Translations under genes and position numbers: made by a program
Part shown: positions 25,666 through 33,943 of the stretch, piece by piece
How the letters are laid out: every line of letters starts with the position of its first letter
Numbering within the stretch: the first letter of the stretch is position 1
NCBI RefSeq assembly: GCF_049676595.1
Contig: NZ_CP187259.1
Span: forward strand, 2,666,001-2,730,000
DNA from: Methanocella_A sp049676595
Lineage (GTDB): Archaea; Halobacteriota; Methanocellia; Methanocellales; Methanocellaceae
Reading direction: 5' to 3'
DNA length: 64,000 bases
The notes under the pieces: generated by a model
What the model saw: the letters and a program-made list of their open reading frames with translations, nothing else
Told to the model about the DNA's origin: nothing
Database searches by the model: none

Positions 25666-26571
25666 ATGATTTCTAGTAAACATCTGGCAATTTTGTTTAT
25701 TGCCGCAGCATCTATCGCAATGATAGTAACGATATCCGGCTGTACTACGCCCACTCCGACACCAGTTCCGGGAGCCACTGCAACACCGGCCGCAACAGCA
25801 ACTCCGGCCCCGCAAACCATCAAGCTCGCCACCACGACGAGCGTGTACGATACTGGCCTGCTCGATAATATCCTGGCGCCCTTTAAGCAGGAGAACAATG
25901 TCGAAATCCAGATTCTGTCCAAGGGTTCGGGCGAAGCGATCAAGCTCGGTGAAACCGGCGATGTCGACGTCCTGGTAGTCCACAGCCCCGCCGCAGAGCA
26001 GAAGTTCATGGATGAAGGCCACGGCTGGAACCGGACGCAGTTTGCCCACAACTACTTCGTCATCGTGGGTCCCGAGAGCGATCCCGCAGGCATCAAGGGC
26101 ACGAACGCCACTGAGGCCTTAAAGAAGATCTACTCCAACCAGTCCGTCTTCGTCTCGAGAGGCGACACATCAGGCACGGCTGCCAAGGAAACCGAGCTCT
26201 GGAACAAGACCGGCCTCGGAAAGCCCTCCAACGCCACCATGGCCTGGTACAAGTCCACCGGCCAGGGCATGGCAGACACGCTCCGCATGGCTGACCAGAT
26301 GCAGGGATACACGCTCAGCGACAAGGGCACCTACCTGAAGAACCAGAAGAACATGTCGCTGATCATCCTGATGGAAGACGACCCGAACATGATCAATAAA
26401 TATAGCATCATCGCGGTCAACCAGACCCAGCACCCCAACGTGAATTACGCTGTGGCCAGCAAGCTGGTCGACTACTTCCAGAGCCAGGAAACCCAGTCGA
26501 TGATCGACAGCTACGGTAAAGATCAGTACGGCCAGCAGCTGTTCTACGCAGACCTGCTGAACAAGACCTGA
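25666..26571 (+). CDS. tupA: Tungstate/molybdate-binding lipoprotein TupA, orphan
   Basis: Extracellular substrate-binding protein of a tungstate ABC importer, 301 residues from ATG 25666 (GAGG five bases upstream; a TTG at 25630 is less likely). Lipobox ISGC, then a Thr/Pro/Ala linker, then KLATTTSVYDTGLLDNILAPF, the strongly conserved TupA opening, followed by GSGEAIKLGETGDVDVLVVHSP and SRGDTSGTAAKE. No permease or ATPase follows; a terminator comes next. Methanogens need tungsten or molybdenum for formylmethanofuran dehydrogenase. Its location next to the molybdopterin-fold proteins may be meaningful, or it may share a transporter encoded elsewhere. Confidence 0.9.
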   Translation: MISSKHLAILFIAAASIAMIVTISGCTTPTPTPVPGATATPAATATPAPQTIKLATTTSVYDTGLLDNILAPFKQENNVEIQILSKGSGEAIKLGETGDVDVLVVHSPAAEQKFMDEGHGWNRTQFAHNYFVIVGPESDPAGIKGTNATEALKKIYSNQSVFVSRGDTSGTAAKETELWNKTGLGKPSNATMAWYKSTGQGMADTLRMADQMQGYTLSDKGTYLKNQKNMSLIILMEDDPNMINKYSIIAVNQTQHPNVNYAVASKLVDYFQSQETQSMIDSYGKDQYGQQLFYADLLNKT

Positions 26572-26596
26572 AGCGGCACCGGCCGCTTCCTTTTTT
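26570..26596 (+). terminator. Terminator of tupA
   Basis: Perfect 8-bp stem GAAGCGGC / GCCGCTTC (26570-26577 and 26582-26589) with an ACCG loop and a TTTTTT run. Confidence 0.8.
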
Positions 26597-26597
26597 C

Positions 26598-26873
26598 TCA
26601 GGGCTTTTTCTGAGATGCCTGAAGGGCATATTCGCAAGAATTGGGCGCATCCCGGCTGGTCCGGTAAGCGTTCAGAGCGAGATCGCTACTTCGCATCAGG
26701 GCTTTATGCACCTGGCATAGCATTGATCGAAGCTCGTTCTCCGGCTTCATCTGTTCCAACGCCAGTTCCAGATAGCCGATGGCAACCTGGTTGTTATTCA
26801 GGATATCGTGGAGCAGATCCTTAGCGCAGGTGCAGGCGATACCCGGGGAAGCAGACTTATCGAGATCAGACAT
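26598..26873 (-). CDS. Stand-alone histidine-kinase dimerisation (DHp-like) domain
   Basis: A 91-residue protein whose helix DLLHDILNNNQVAIGYLELAL aligns with SHDIRNFNQISMGYLEML, the phospho-acceptor helix of the kinase at 8867-10303. The candidate His is residue 22. A second helix (ENELRSMLCQVHKALMRSSDLAL) completes a two-helix hairpin. There is no ATPase domain, so the protein could act as a phosphotransfer intermediate or a dominant partner of a kinase, or could be a remnant. The reading frame is intact and codon use matches the host. N-terminal cysteines (ACTC) are noted. Confidence 0.55.
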   Translation of the reverse strand: MSDLDKSASPGIACTCAKDLLHDILNNNQVAIGYLELALEQMKPENELRSMLCQVHKALMRSSDLALNAYRTSRDAPNSCEYALQASQKKP

Positions 26874-27034
26874 ATGCTTAACCGCTTGCTCAGCTATTAG
26901 TCACTATTATAATTTATCTGTATATATATTTAACTCAAAGATAGAATTATGGCCGACGCGTGCCTCAAAGCCTGCATAGAGTTATATTCTCGAGAACCAA
27001 CAGTCACCTGTGATTGTTTTCCTGGTGAAAGGAC

Positions 27035-27796
27035 ATGATTGATACTCACGTACACCTCGATACCAGACCCATGGAAGATTTCGAGCTGATGGCCATCGCC
27101 GGCATAACAGATGTGATCACACTGGCCCATGACCCGCTGAGAATGAGCTCCGACGTCGTATTCAGGGACCACTTCGATCGCCTGGAAGAGGAAAAGAAGA
27201 GAGCAGGCAAACAGGGCATTCGCGTCCACCTTGGGCTCGGGCTTCACCCCCGGACCAGGCCGGAAGATATCGATGCCTGCGAGGAACTTCTCGAAGGATA
27301 CCTGAAAAGGGGATGCGCCACAGCCATCGGAGAAACCGGCCTCGAAACAAGAGACCCTTTCGAAGTCCGCCTCTTCCAGGTACAGATCGAGCTGGCGAAA
27401 AAGTATGACCTGCCGATCATCGCCCACACCCCCAGGAGCAGCAAAGTCCAGATCACCAGAGAGATCATCAACGTCCTGTCCACGTTCTCCATCGACCCCG
27501 ACAGAATCGTCATCGACCACGCAGACCCCGATACGGTAAAGCTAATCATAGACCGGGGCTACAATGCAGGGCTCACCGTCCAGCCCGGCAAGCTCTCGCC
27601 TGCTGCCGCCGCCGAGATAGTGAAGAACTACGACGTGAGCCGGCTGATCCTGAACACGGACATGTCCTCCAACCTTACCGACGTGCTAGGAGTGCCCAGA
27701 ACAGCCCACGTCATGCGCCTCGCTGGCATCGACCCGGTGGCCATCGATGCGGTCTGCGACAAGAATGCCAGGCGAGTGTTCAAAATAAAACCATAA
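27035..27796 (+). CDS. TatD-like metal-dependent hydrolase
   Basis: A 253-residue TIM-barrel hydrolase of the amidohydrolase superfamily. Metal ligands are visible in order: MIDTHVHLD (H-x-H at the N-terminus), LGLHPR, AIGETGLE (bridging Glu), IIAHTPR, VIDHAD and LNTDMSS (Asp). This order is that of TatD DNases, but archaeal members form a separate branch whose substrate is not established. GGTGAAAGGA lies just before the ATG. Stands alone; repeat family B follows. Confidence 0.85.
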   Translation: MIDTHVHLDTRPMEDFELMAIAGITDVITLAHDPLRMSSDVVFRDHFDRLEEEKKRAGKQGIRVHLGLGLHPRTRPEDIDACEELLEGYLKRGCATAIGETGLETRDPFEVRLFQVQIELAKKYDLPIIAHTPRSSKVQITREIINVLSTFSIDPDRIVIDHADPDTVKLIIDRGYNAGLTVQPGKLSPAAAAEIVKNYDVSRLILNTDMSSNLTDVLGVPRTAHVMRLAGIDPVAIDAVCDKNARRVFKIKP

Positions 27797-27814
27797 CATA
27801 CAATCGATAAATAA

Positions 27815-28302
27815 AGTAACCACGGCGGCACAGCGACACAGAGACAATATGTACCAGCATTCCATGATCAATTGTTTAAACCACGGCGGCACAGCGACAC
27901 CAAGACAATGGCGAACCACGTAATAGTGGGCTCTTTTTTATGATACACGGCGACACGGAGACAGCCCGTTAACTATAATCAGCTTGCTGGCCAATTGTTT
28001 AGTCTGAATATGTAATCGCATGGCTTAAAGGCTTCAACGCTCTCGTGGTATCTTGACCTGCCCCCAGCCCCATGATTCTCAATACTTTTGTCTCAGTGCC
28101 GTCAGACCGCCGTGCCGCCGTGAATCAATAAAAAAAGAGCCTGGCTATTCGGGTACGGTTGTCTCCGTGTCGCCGTGCCGCCGTGGTTCCAGTTACCATC
28201 CGGCTTTTCGTGGATCGCACTGTCTTAGTGTCGCCGTGCCGCCGTGGTTTAAAAACCTAATTTCCAGTTGTCAGAATAAGGAGCCGTGCCGCCATAGTTC
28301 AA
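27815..28302. repeat. Repeat family B, copy 2
   Basis: Fills the gap between the TatD-like gene and thyA. Left units CCACGGCGGCACAGCGACAC start at about 27820 and 27879, and the inner short unit ACACGGCGACACGGAGACAG at about 27944. Right units in the opposite direction lie at about 28089-28127, 28160-28190, 28222-28252 and 28281-28299. Inner edges carry GGGCTCTTTTTTAT (left) and its counterpart AAAAAAAGAGCC (right), also seen in copy 1. Confidence 0.85.
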
Positions 28303-28353
28303 TCAACTGCTATGTCCATTATACCGCTGTAGTTTATTGGGACACAGATTATT

Positions 28354-28989
28354 TTATTTCAGCACAGCTTCTACGGCCTGGAAGTCGTCCTCGTAAATGT
28401 GGACGTTGTCCCCGAAGCACCGGAGCTTGCCTAAAGTGAAGCCGGAGGGCCCGGTCAGCTCGTCTTTGACGAGCTCCTGGAAGGCCATGAGGTTGGCCTC
28501 GAAGGCCTTGAACATGTCCCAGGACCGGTAGTGGATGTGGACGTCCAGCTTGTTATTCTGGTAAGGGTATACCCAGATGCGCTGGAAGCAGGGCTGGTCC
28601 TCTTTCTTAGCATCATCGACGTGGGGTATCCACGTGATCGCCTGCACCCTTTTGGAGTCGTAGCGCTTGTTTTTGAGCTGCTCGGCCATCCACTTCAGCT
28701 GGTCGAAGCCCTCGTAGTTGACCATGCGGTCTATGTAGGTATACTCAAACCCGTGCTTGCCCGCGGATTCGCGCTTGAACTGCTCGATGTAAAACTTGAC
28801 TCTCATCGGGCTGCAGAACGGGTCTTTAGGGTGCCACTTCTGCACCGGGCTGGCGATCTCCAGCAGCATGCCGTTGACCATCCTGGCCTTTACTCCGTAC
28901 TCGGTGTTGACCAGCTGTCCTTCCCGGTAGATCTTGCCGATTGCCCATTCCCATGCTTTAGCAATGCTATCAAATTCGCCTGCGATCAT
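28354..28989 (-). CDS. thyA: Thymidylate synthase, methanogen type
   Basis: Methylates dUMP to dTMP; in methanogens the one-carbon donor is probably a tetrahydromethanopterin derivative. A 211-residue protein, shorter than bacterial ThyA (about 264). The nucleophile motif reads QPCFQRIWVYPYQN (P-C-x-Q), followed by LDVHIHYRSWDMFKAFEANLMAF, which corresponds to the R-S-x-D nucleotide-binding segment. HVYIY-like closing strand is seen as NVHIYEDDFQAVE. GAGG lies eight bases before the ATG. Single gene between repeat family B and the alpha/beta hydrolase. Confidence 0.88.
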   Translation of the reverse strand: MIAGEFDSIAKAWEWAIGKIYREGQLVNTEYGVKARMVNGMLLEIASPVQKWHPKDPFCSPMRVKFYIEQFKRESAGKHGFEYTYIDRMVNYEGFDQLKWMAEQLKNKRYDSKRVQAITWIPHVDDAKKEDQPCFQRIWVYPYQNNKLDVHIHYRSWDMFKAFEANLMAFQELVKDELTGPSGFTLGKLRCFGDNVHIYEDDFQAVEAVLK

Positions 28990-29155
28990 CGCTCGAGCCT
29001 CATGCTACCCTTCAGGATTAGCATTACAGATAACCCCTAATAGGGCATTAACCTTTCTTCCGGGGCTCCGGGAGCAGCCTGGTGGGCGCCGTAAAAGAGA
29101 TTTAAACGAAAGCGTACCATATACATCGTAGCCGGGATAGGTAGGAGATCATACT

Positions 29156-29950
29156 ATGACACTTTATATGACAGAAGCCGGACCTGCGGATGCCCCCTCA
29201 GTCCTCTTTTTACACGGTGGCGGGATGAGCGGCTGGATGTGGGACAACATATTGAGGCTCATGCAGGATTACCACTGCATAGTACCCGACTTGCCGGACC
29301 ACGGTGGCAGCAGAGGCGAAAGCCCGTTCGCTCACGAGAAAGCAGCCGCCCTGATCGCAGAGACCATCAAAGCCAGGGCGCACGGCGGAAAAGCCCACGT
29401 CGTAGGAGTGTCCCTGGGAGCGCAGGTATTGCTCGAGCTGCTCGCCGCATTTCCCGAAGTCGTCGATCACGCGGTCGTGAACAGCCCGGAGCTCAGGCCA
29501 GTGCCCGGATCAGGCCTGATGCTGCACCCGCTGCTGTTCGATCCCACGGTAAAGCTGACCATTCCGCTGGCCCGTAATAAGTCGTTTGCAAGGCTCCAGG
29601 CCCGATCGTACCACCTCCCCGAGGACATGTTCGAGGCGTACTTCGAGGATACGAGGCAGACGCGAGGCGAAGTGCTGGCCCGGATACTGAGGGCGAACAT
29701 GACCTACAAGCTGCCGGCAGCATTGAAAGAGGTAAACGTACCAGTCCTGGCCCTGGTCGGCGGAAAAGAGTACGGCATGATGAAAGCGTCTGCCAGAGAC
29801 GTCGCTGCCACCCTGCCGAACGGCCGCGGCTACGTCGTTCCCGGAGTAGGGCACACCTTTAGCTTCGAGAAGCCGGAGCTGTACGCCAGGCTTGTACGAG
29901 ACTGGATTAATGACAGGCCGCTGCCGGAGAACGAGCTAGTAAAGCTTTAA
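29156..29950 (+). CDS. Alpha/beta hydrolase
   Basis: A 264-residue cytoplasmic hydrolase with the full catalytic set: oxyanion-hole segment LFLHGGGMSGWMW, nucleophile elbow GVSLGAQ (G-x-S-x-G), an acid near LALVGGKEYG, and the catalytic His in VPGVGHTFSFE. AGGAG precedes the ATG, and GATTTAAACG at about 29099 may be the TATA box. No neighbours give a substrate; esters, lactones or thioesters are possible. Confidence 0.88.
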   Translation: MTLYMTEAGPADAPSVLFLHGGGMSGWMWDNILRLMQDYHCIVPDLPDHGGSRGESPFAHEKAAALIAETIKARAHGGKAHVVGVSLGAQVLLELLAAFPEVVDHAVVNSPELRPVPGSGLMLHPLLFDPTVKLTIPLARNKSFARLQARSYHLPEDMFEAYFEDTRQTRGEVLARILRANMTYKLPAALKEVNVPVLALVGGKEYGMMKASARDVAATLPNGRGYVVPGVGHTFSFEKPELYARLVRDWINDRPLPENELVKL

Positions 29951-29984
29951 AAAAATTTGGGATTGATCCGGCCCTGAGAACGGG

Positions 29985-30445
29985 AAGACAGTGAAAATGG
30001 CAGGTTAGGGAGGTCCCGGGAGGCCGGAGAGGATTTTCAAGCTGGGAGGTCAGAGAGGGTCAGAGGTCAGAGAGGAGGTCGGGGAGAATGGAAAGGTTAG
30101 AGAGGATAACAGGGTATTATTCTGAACTTTTCTTATGAGCGCCCGTACCATTTACACGAGGTACACGAAGTACTCAAAGTACGATAAAAGGGATGACTGT
30201 AATCCGATCTTATAGTTTAACTTCGGGTACTTCGCGTACTTTGAGTACTTCGTGTAAACGGTACCTGCCAGCCCAAGAAAGGTCAGATATGATTATCAAA
30301 TATTAAATCTCTGACCTTCGGCCCCCCTCAGAACCTGCTCTCCGACCTCCTGACCTCCCGAACCTCCCAGCTTGAAAGTTCTCCCTGACCTCCCGGGGCC
30401 TCCCCGGCCCCTGACCTTTCAACACCTCCCCGACCCACAATTCTT
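29985..30445. repeat. Repeat family E element with a family F palindrome nested at its centre
   Basis: The gap 29951-30463 is a concentric pair of inverted repeats. Outer arms (29985-30110 and 30305-30445) are GGGAGGTCAGAGAGG words and their complement. Inner arms (30145-30195 and 30220-30268) pair TTTACACGA, CGAAGTACTCAAAGTACG and their complements. The centre is unique sequence of about 25 bp. The left outer arm closely matches the solo arm at 3525-3645. Confidence 0.85.
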
Positions 30446-30463
30446 CGTTGAAAGAACCAGGCC

Positions 30464-31405
30464 TTACCCGGCCTGGCTGTTCCTGAGGTCCCCGTAGATG
30501 AAGAACTGGGCGGTCTGCCACAGCTTTTTGGCAGCATCGATCAGCGTTCCCAGGATGGCGACTACCAGCAGCACCTTGATGCCGGCCGCGATCATCACCG
30601 ACAGCTCCGGGTTGAACGGGAATGCCTGGAAGACCCAGAAGGTCAGCATGGCACTCGCGAGGCTCAGCCCCGTTTCCAGGAGGGATGCCACCCACTTCTG
30701 CGGAAGCGCTATGTAGAGTACCTGGACCAGTACCATAGCCGCTCCCCACCCCAGGTAGTACGGCACGAAGGAGCCGAACGCCGGAGTTAACAGCGGCACC
30801 AGCTGGCCGGTGCTAAAGTTCGCGATGAAGGGAATGTGTGGCCAGAGCAGTGCGATAACGGCCATTCCCAGCAGGGTAAAGAAGATCGTGAAGCCGATCT
30901 TGATGGGCGAGGCCGGGTGCTCGAGGCTTCTTTCCAGCCTGTGCAGCCGGGCTTCGTAGGTCGCCTTTAGCCTTGACTCGTACAGGTAGATGATGGAGAA
31001 GATTATGGTGATAACCACGATCGCCAGTGCCAGCGCCGACACGACCGGGAGTATGACTCCGACGGAGATTCCGGCTGCCTCGGGCGCCACCACGTAGATG
31101 ATCCCGGCGAGCAGCAGGAAGGCCACTGCGATGCCGGCCAGAGCCTGCACGGCTTTCCACATGCCGTTACTCTTCAGGAACGTGGCCTTCGACGGGTACA
31201 TGGCCGCGAGCTTTTGGGGCGGCATCATCTTCGCCAGTACTTCCCTGACGATGGTCTCGTCGATCCCGGTGCCACGCTTTACCGCGATAGCCTCTGCGCT
31301 ATCGTATATGTGCGACTTCAGTTCACGGCCCACTTCTTCACGCTGAGCGGACCCCATGTCTGCAGTCACTCTGCAGATATACTCGTCGATCAATTTTTCG
31401 TACAT
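30464..31405 (-). CDS. Membrane protein with a permease-prefix-like N-terminus, partner of the PadR regulator
   Basis: A 313-residue protein. The first 75 residues form a soluble helical domain (LIDEYICRVTADMGSAQREEVGRELKSHIYD...VLAKMMPPQKLAAMY) of the HAAS/DUF1700 type, typically found next to PadR regulators. Seven or so membrane helices follow. Its ATG directly follows the TAA of the padR gene (TAAATG), so the two are translationally coupled. Family function is not firmly known; an envelope-stress or exporter-accessory role is guessed for relatives. Confidence 0.75.
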   Translation of the reverse strand: MYEKLIDEYICRVTADMGSAQREEVGRELKSHIYDSAEAIAVKRGTGIDETIVREVLAKMMPPQKLAAMYPSKATFLKSNGMWKAVQALAGIAVAFLLLAGIIYVVAPEAAGISVGVILPVVSALALAIVVITIIFSIIYLYESRLKATYEARLHRLERSLEHPASPIKIGFTIFFTLLGMAVIALLWPHIPFIANFSTGQLVPLLTPAFGSFVPYYLGWGAAMVLVQVLYIALPQKWVASLLETGLSLASAMLTFWVFQAFPFNPELSVMIAAGIKVLLVVAILGTLIDAAKKLWQTAQFFIYGDLRNSQAG

Positions 31406-31777
31406 TTACTTCACTCCCTTACTCCTGGCTCCCACACTATGGGCTCCCATAATATGGGCTTTAAAGGTCTCGACCGCCGCGTTCATCGAAGCCAGCGAAG
31501 CGAGCATCTGTTCTCTGATCTCTTTACCGTATTCTGTGATCACGTAATATTTCCTCGGGCGGGGGCCGGTAGTTTCCCAGCGGCTGACCAGAAGCCGGTC
31601 GTCCTCGAGCCGGCGCAGGATGGGGTACAGGGTGCCGTCATCGATGTCGATGCCGACTTCCTTCAGGTTCCTGATGATGTCGTAACCGTAGTACTCCTGC
31701 TCCAGCAGACACATAATAGTCACCTGTATCATACCTCGCCTGACCTCCGTTTCGAACCTTTCCACGACCTCGTCCAT
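31406..31777 (-). CDS. PadR-family transcriptional regulator
   Basis: About 123 residues from ATG 31777 (GTGAT just upstream; a GTG nine bases earlier is possible). Winged-helix parts: MIQVTIMCLLEQEYYGYDIIRNL, then DIDDGTLYPILRRLEDDRLLVSRW (the PadR hallmark) and RKYYVITEYGKEIREQM. First gene of a two-gene operon with the membrane protein at 30464. A symmetrical operator-like region lies upstream next to a TATA element, which fits self-repression. Confidence 0.9.
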   Translation of the reverse strand: MDEVVERFETEVRRGMIQVTIMCLLEQEYYGYDIIRNLKEVGIDIDDGTLYPILRRLEDDRLLVSRWETTGPRPRKYYVITEYGKEIREQMLASLASMNAAVETFKAHIMGAHSVGARSKGVK

Positions 31778-31804
31778 CCGTATCACTTTTCATGCCGTAT
31801 AACG

Positions 31805-31859
31805 TGTGACAACAGAAATACTGTCACACAGTATACTGTGTGTCACAAGGTATAAATAA
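31805..31859 (-). promoter_or_regulatory. Promoter and palindromic operator of the second PadR operon
   Basis: On the minus strand a TATA-like TTTATACC (complement of 31850-31857 region) is followed within 10 bp by a perfect 18-bp palindrome CACACAGTATACTGTGTG (31825-31842). A second dyad, TGTGAC (31805-31810) with GTCACA (31823-31828), overlaps it. The palindrome would cover the transcription start, the expected place for a repressor. Confidence 0.65.
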
Positions 31860-31979
31860 TTTGCTCCGTGAGCGGTGGCAGGAGGGAGGAAATGCGAGCA
31901 AAGTGATTTCTGGAACTTTTAATATCAGTCATTCATAAGGTCCTGTAGTGGTTCTACTCTGAGACGTTGCATATGAGCC

Positions 31980-32163
31980 CGTGAGCGCACACGAACGCTG
32001 CGCTGTGCCAGGATCACAGATTATGACAGATAGCACAGATTGCACAGATACTGGTCGATGAGAAATGGATTAACCGCCTACCGCTTTGATTCTAATGCCA
32101 TCTGTGAAATCAGTGCAATCTGTTTTAATCTGTGATCCTGGCACAGCGCAGCGTTCGTGTACG
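31980..32163. repeat. Repeat family A, copy 3 (gene-less)
   Basis: Left arm ACGAACGCTGCGCTGTGCCA then CACAGATT words (31990-32045); right arm complement (32098-32160) ending GGCACAGCGCAGCGTTCGTG. The centre of about 50 bp carries no gene. Same termini as copies 1 and 2. Confidence 0.85.
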
Positions 32164-32166
32164 AAT

Positions 32167-32207
32167 CGCCTTCCAGAACGCCTGCAAACGCAGGCGTTCA
32201 AAAGGCG
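32167..32207. other. Strong hairpin beside the family A repeat
   Basis: Perfect 10-bp stem GAACGCCTGC / GCAGGCGTTC (32176-32185 and 32190-32199) with an AAAC loop, extended by CGCCTT / AAGGCG (32167-32172 and 32202-32207). The rest of the gap to 32473 holds one more stem, GTACTACA / TGTAGTAC (about 32361-32405), and no gene. Could be a structured RNA or an element end. Confidence 0.45.
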
Positions 32208-32473
32208 AACATCCCAGCAAGGGAACTCTCAAAAAAGATTCAAGAATAACTATGCCCTTTGAAAACTCTATCCCAGGAAAACGTGCCGAATACTTTCAGC
32301 ATACTCTTGGTTATCCTATATAAGCCCATGAGGACAAGTAGGTATCAGTAACAGAAACCCTCGTACTACACACGCCCTACTCGGTTCTGGGCCAGGTTGT
32401 AGTACAGTCCCCAACCCAAACTTCAGTAGTGGCCGGGACCTGCCCATCCCTATCAATTTTCCCGGCCAGTCCC

Positions 32474-33943
32474 TTATGCTCTTTTAAAAGCGATTGTGAA
32501 CTTCGTTCCGTTTTCCCGTTCGAGAGATATACTGCCGTCGAGCTGCTCGACCAGCATGTTCACCAGCTGCAGGCCGAGGGATTCGGAGGTGTGGAAGTCG
32601 AAGTTTTCCGGCAGCCCGACGCCATTGTCGGCCACCTTTATTACGGCCCGGCCGTCGACCTCACGAATGCAGACCCGGATCTCGCCCGCCCGATTTCCGG
32701 GGAAGGCGTGCTTCAGGCTGTTGGAGATTAGCTCGTTGACGATCAGGCCGCAGGGCACTGCCGTATCCACCCCCATAGAGATCGGCTGGATGTCCGCTTT
32801 CATGGTGATGTTATCCCGGCCGATGGCGTACGAGTAGAACAGGTTTTTCATCAGGCTGTCGAGGTATGAGGAGAAGTCGATGCGGGCGAGATCGCTGGAC
32901 TGGTAGAGCTTCTCGTGCACCAGTGCCATGGTTTGGACCCGGTTCTGGCTCTCTTTGAATAGTTCGGCATCCCCCGGGTCGGTGATATAGCGGGACTGGA
33001 TGTTCAGCAGGCTGGAAACCACCTGCAGGTTATTCTTGACCCGGTGGTGAATTTCTTTGAGCATGACCTCTTTCTCCCGGAGCGAGGCCTTGATCTTTTC
33101 CTCCGCGTCCCGGCGTTCGGTCACGTCCCGGACTATAACCATGATGTAGTCTCCGCCAAGGATGCTGACGTACTTCAGGTTGAACTCGGCCCAGAAGATC
33201 CGGCCGTCTTTAGTCCGGGATTTCTGGACGGAAAACCGGGGCCCTTTGAGCCTGACGTCCATGAAAAGGCCCAGGATATCTTCGCGGGTGTACTTGCCAC
33301 CGGCGTACAGGCGCAGAAAGTCGGTGTGCATCGCTTCTTCCCGGGTAAGCCCGAAGAGACTGCAGGCGGTGCTGTTTACATCGATGGTGTGCCCGGTATC
33401 GATCTCCAGGATGAGGATGCCGTCGTTGGCCCCGTCGAAGATTTCCCTGTAAGTCTCCTCGGATCGGCGCAGCTGATCTTCGATCTGCTTGCGGTCGGTG
33501 ATGTCCCTGGCCACGGCTACTGCGAAAGCCTTGCCGTTGAAGTCCACGGTCCGGATGGCGATCTCGTAAGGCACCCAGGTCCCGTTTTTACACAGCAGCG
33601 ACGTCACGACGTTCAGGCGCTCGACCTGGCCCATGAAGACCGGCAATACCAGCGGTCTCGTAGCAGGGTCGACCAGCCCCGCCGGTAGCATAGCGGTTAG
33701 CTCGTCCCGGGTATAGCCCAGCTGCCTGCACGCAGAGCCGCTCACGTCAGCGAAGCGCCGGTTTTCGAGGCTGATGAGGAAGATGGCGTCGTTGCTCTCG
33801 TCCAGCAAAGCTCTGAACTGCTCCAGGTCTGCCAGCCGGCGCTGAAGCTCAGGATAATAGCTCTTTCTGAACGAGTGCTCTCCAAGCCCGATGATTTTGT
33901 CCCGGAGAGGGTCGTAATCGTTGCCCGGGCCTTCAGAGGGCAT
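32474..33943 (-). CDS. PAS-PAS sensor histidine kinase, HisKA_2 type
   Basis: A 489-residue soluble kinase. Two PAS domains with PAC ends come first (NDAIFLISLENRRFADVSGSA and NDGILILEIDTGHTIDVNSTA, with a third weaker PAC-like stretch at ARDITDRK / VRDVTERR). A HisKA_2 acceptor helix follows with KEIHHRVKNNLQVVSSLL, then an ATPase domain (N box LIVNELISNSLKHAF, G1 VADNGVGLP). Its ATG lies inside the end of the upstream alcohol dehydrogenase gene (11-bp overlap), so the two are co-translated. This suggests the kinase senses a redox or alcohol/aldehyde-related signal, which is inference. Confidence 0.88.
   Translation of the reverse strand: MPSEGPGNDYDPLRDKIIGLGEHSFRKSYYPELQRRLADLEQFRALLDESNDAIFLISLENRRFADVSGSACRQLGYTRDELTAMLPAGLVDPATRPLVLPVFMGQVERLNVVTSLLCKNGTWVPYEIAIRTVDFNGKAFAVAVARDITDRKQIEDQLRRSEETYREIFDGANDGILILEIDTGHTIDVNSTACSLFGLTREEAMHTDFLRLYAGGKYTREDILGLFMDVRLKGPRFSVQKSRTKDGRIFWAEFNLKYVSILGGDYIMVIVRDVTERRDAEEKIKASLREKEVMLKEIHHRVKNNLQVVSSLLNIQSRYITDPGDAELFKESQNRVQTMALVHEKLYQSSDLARIDFSSYLDSLMKNLFYSYAIGRDNITMKADIQPISMGVDTAVPCGLIVNELISNSLKHAFPGNRAGEIRVCIREVDGRAVIKVADNGVGLPENFDFHTSESLGLQLVNMLVEQLDGSISLERENGTKFTIAFKRA

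Noticed and set aside
32132..32323. 63-residue frame on the plus strand
   Set aside because: Begins inside family A repeat sequence, runs through a hairpin, and has no ribosome site or domain.
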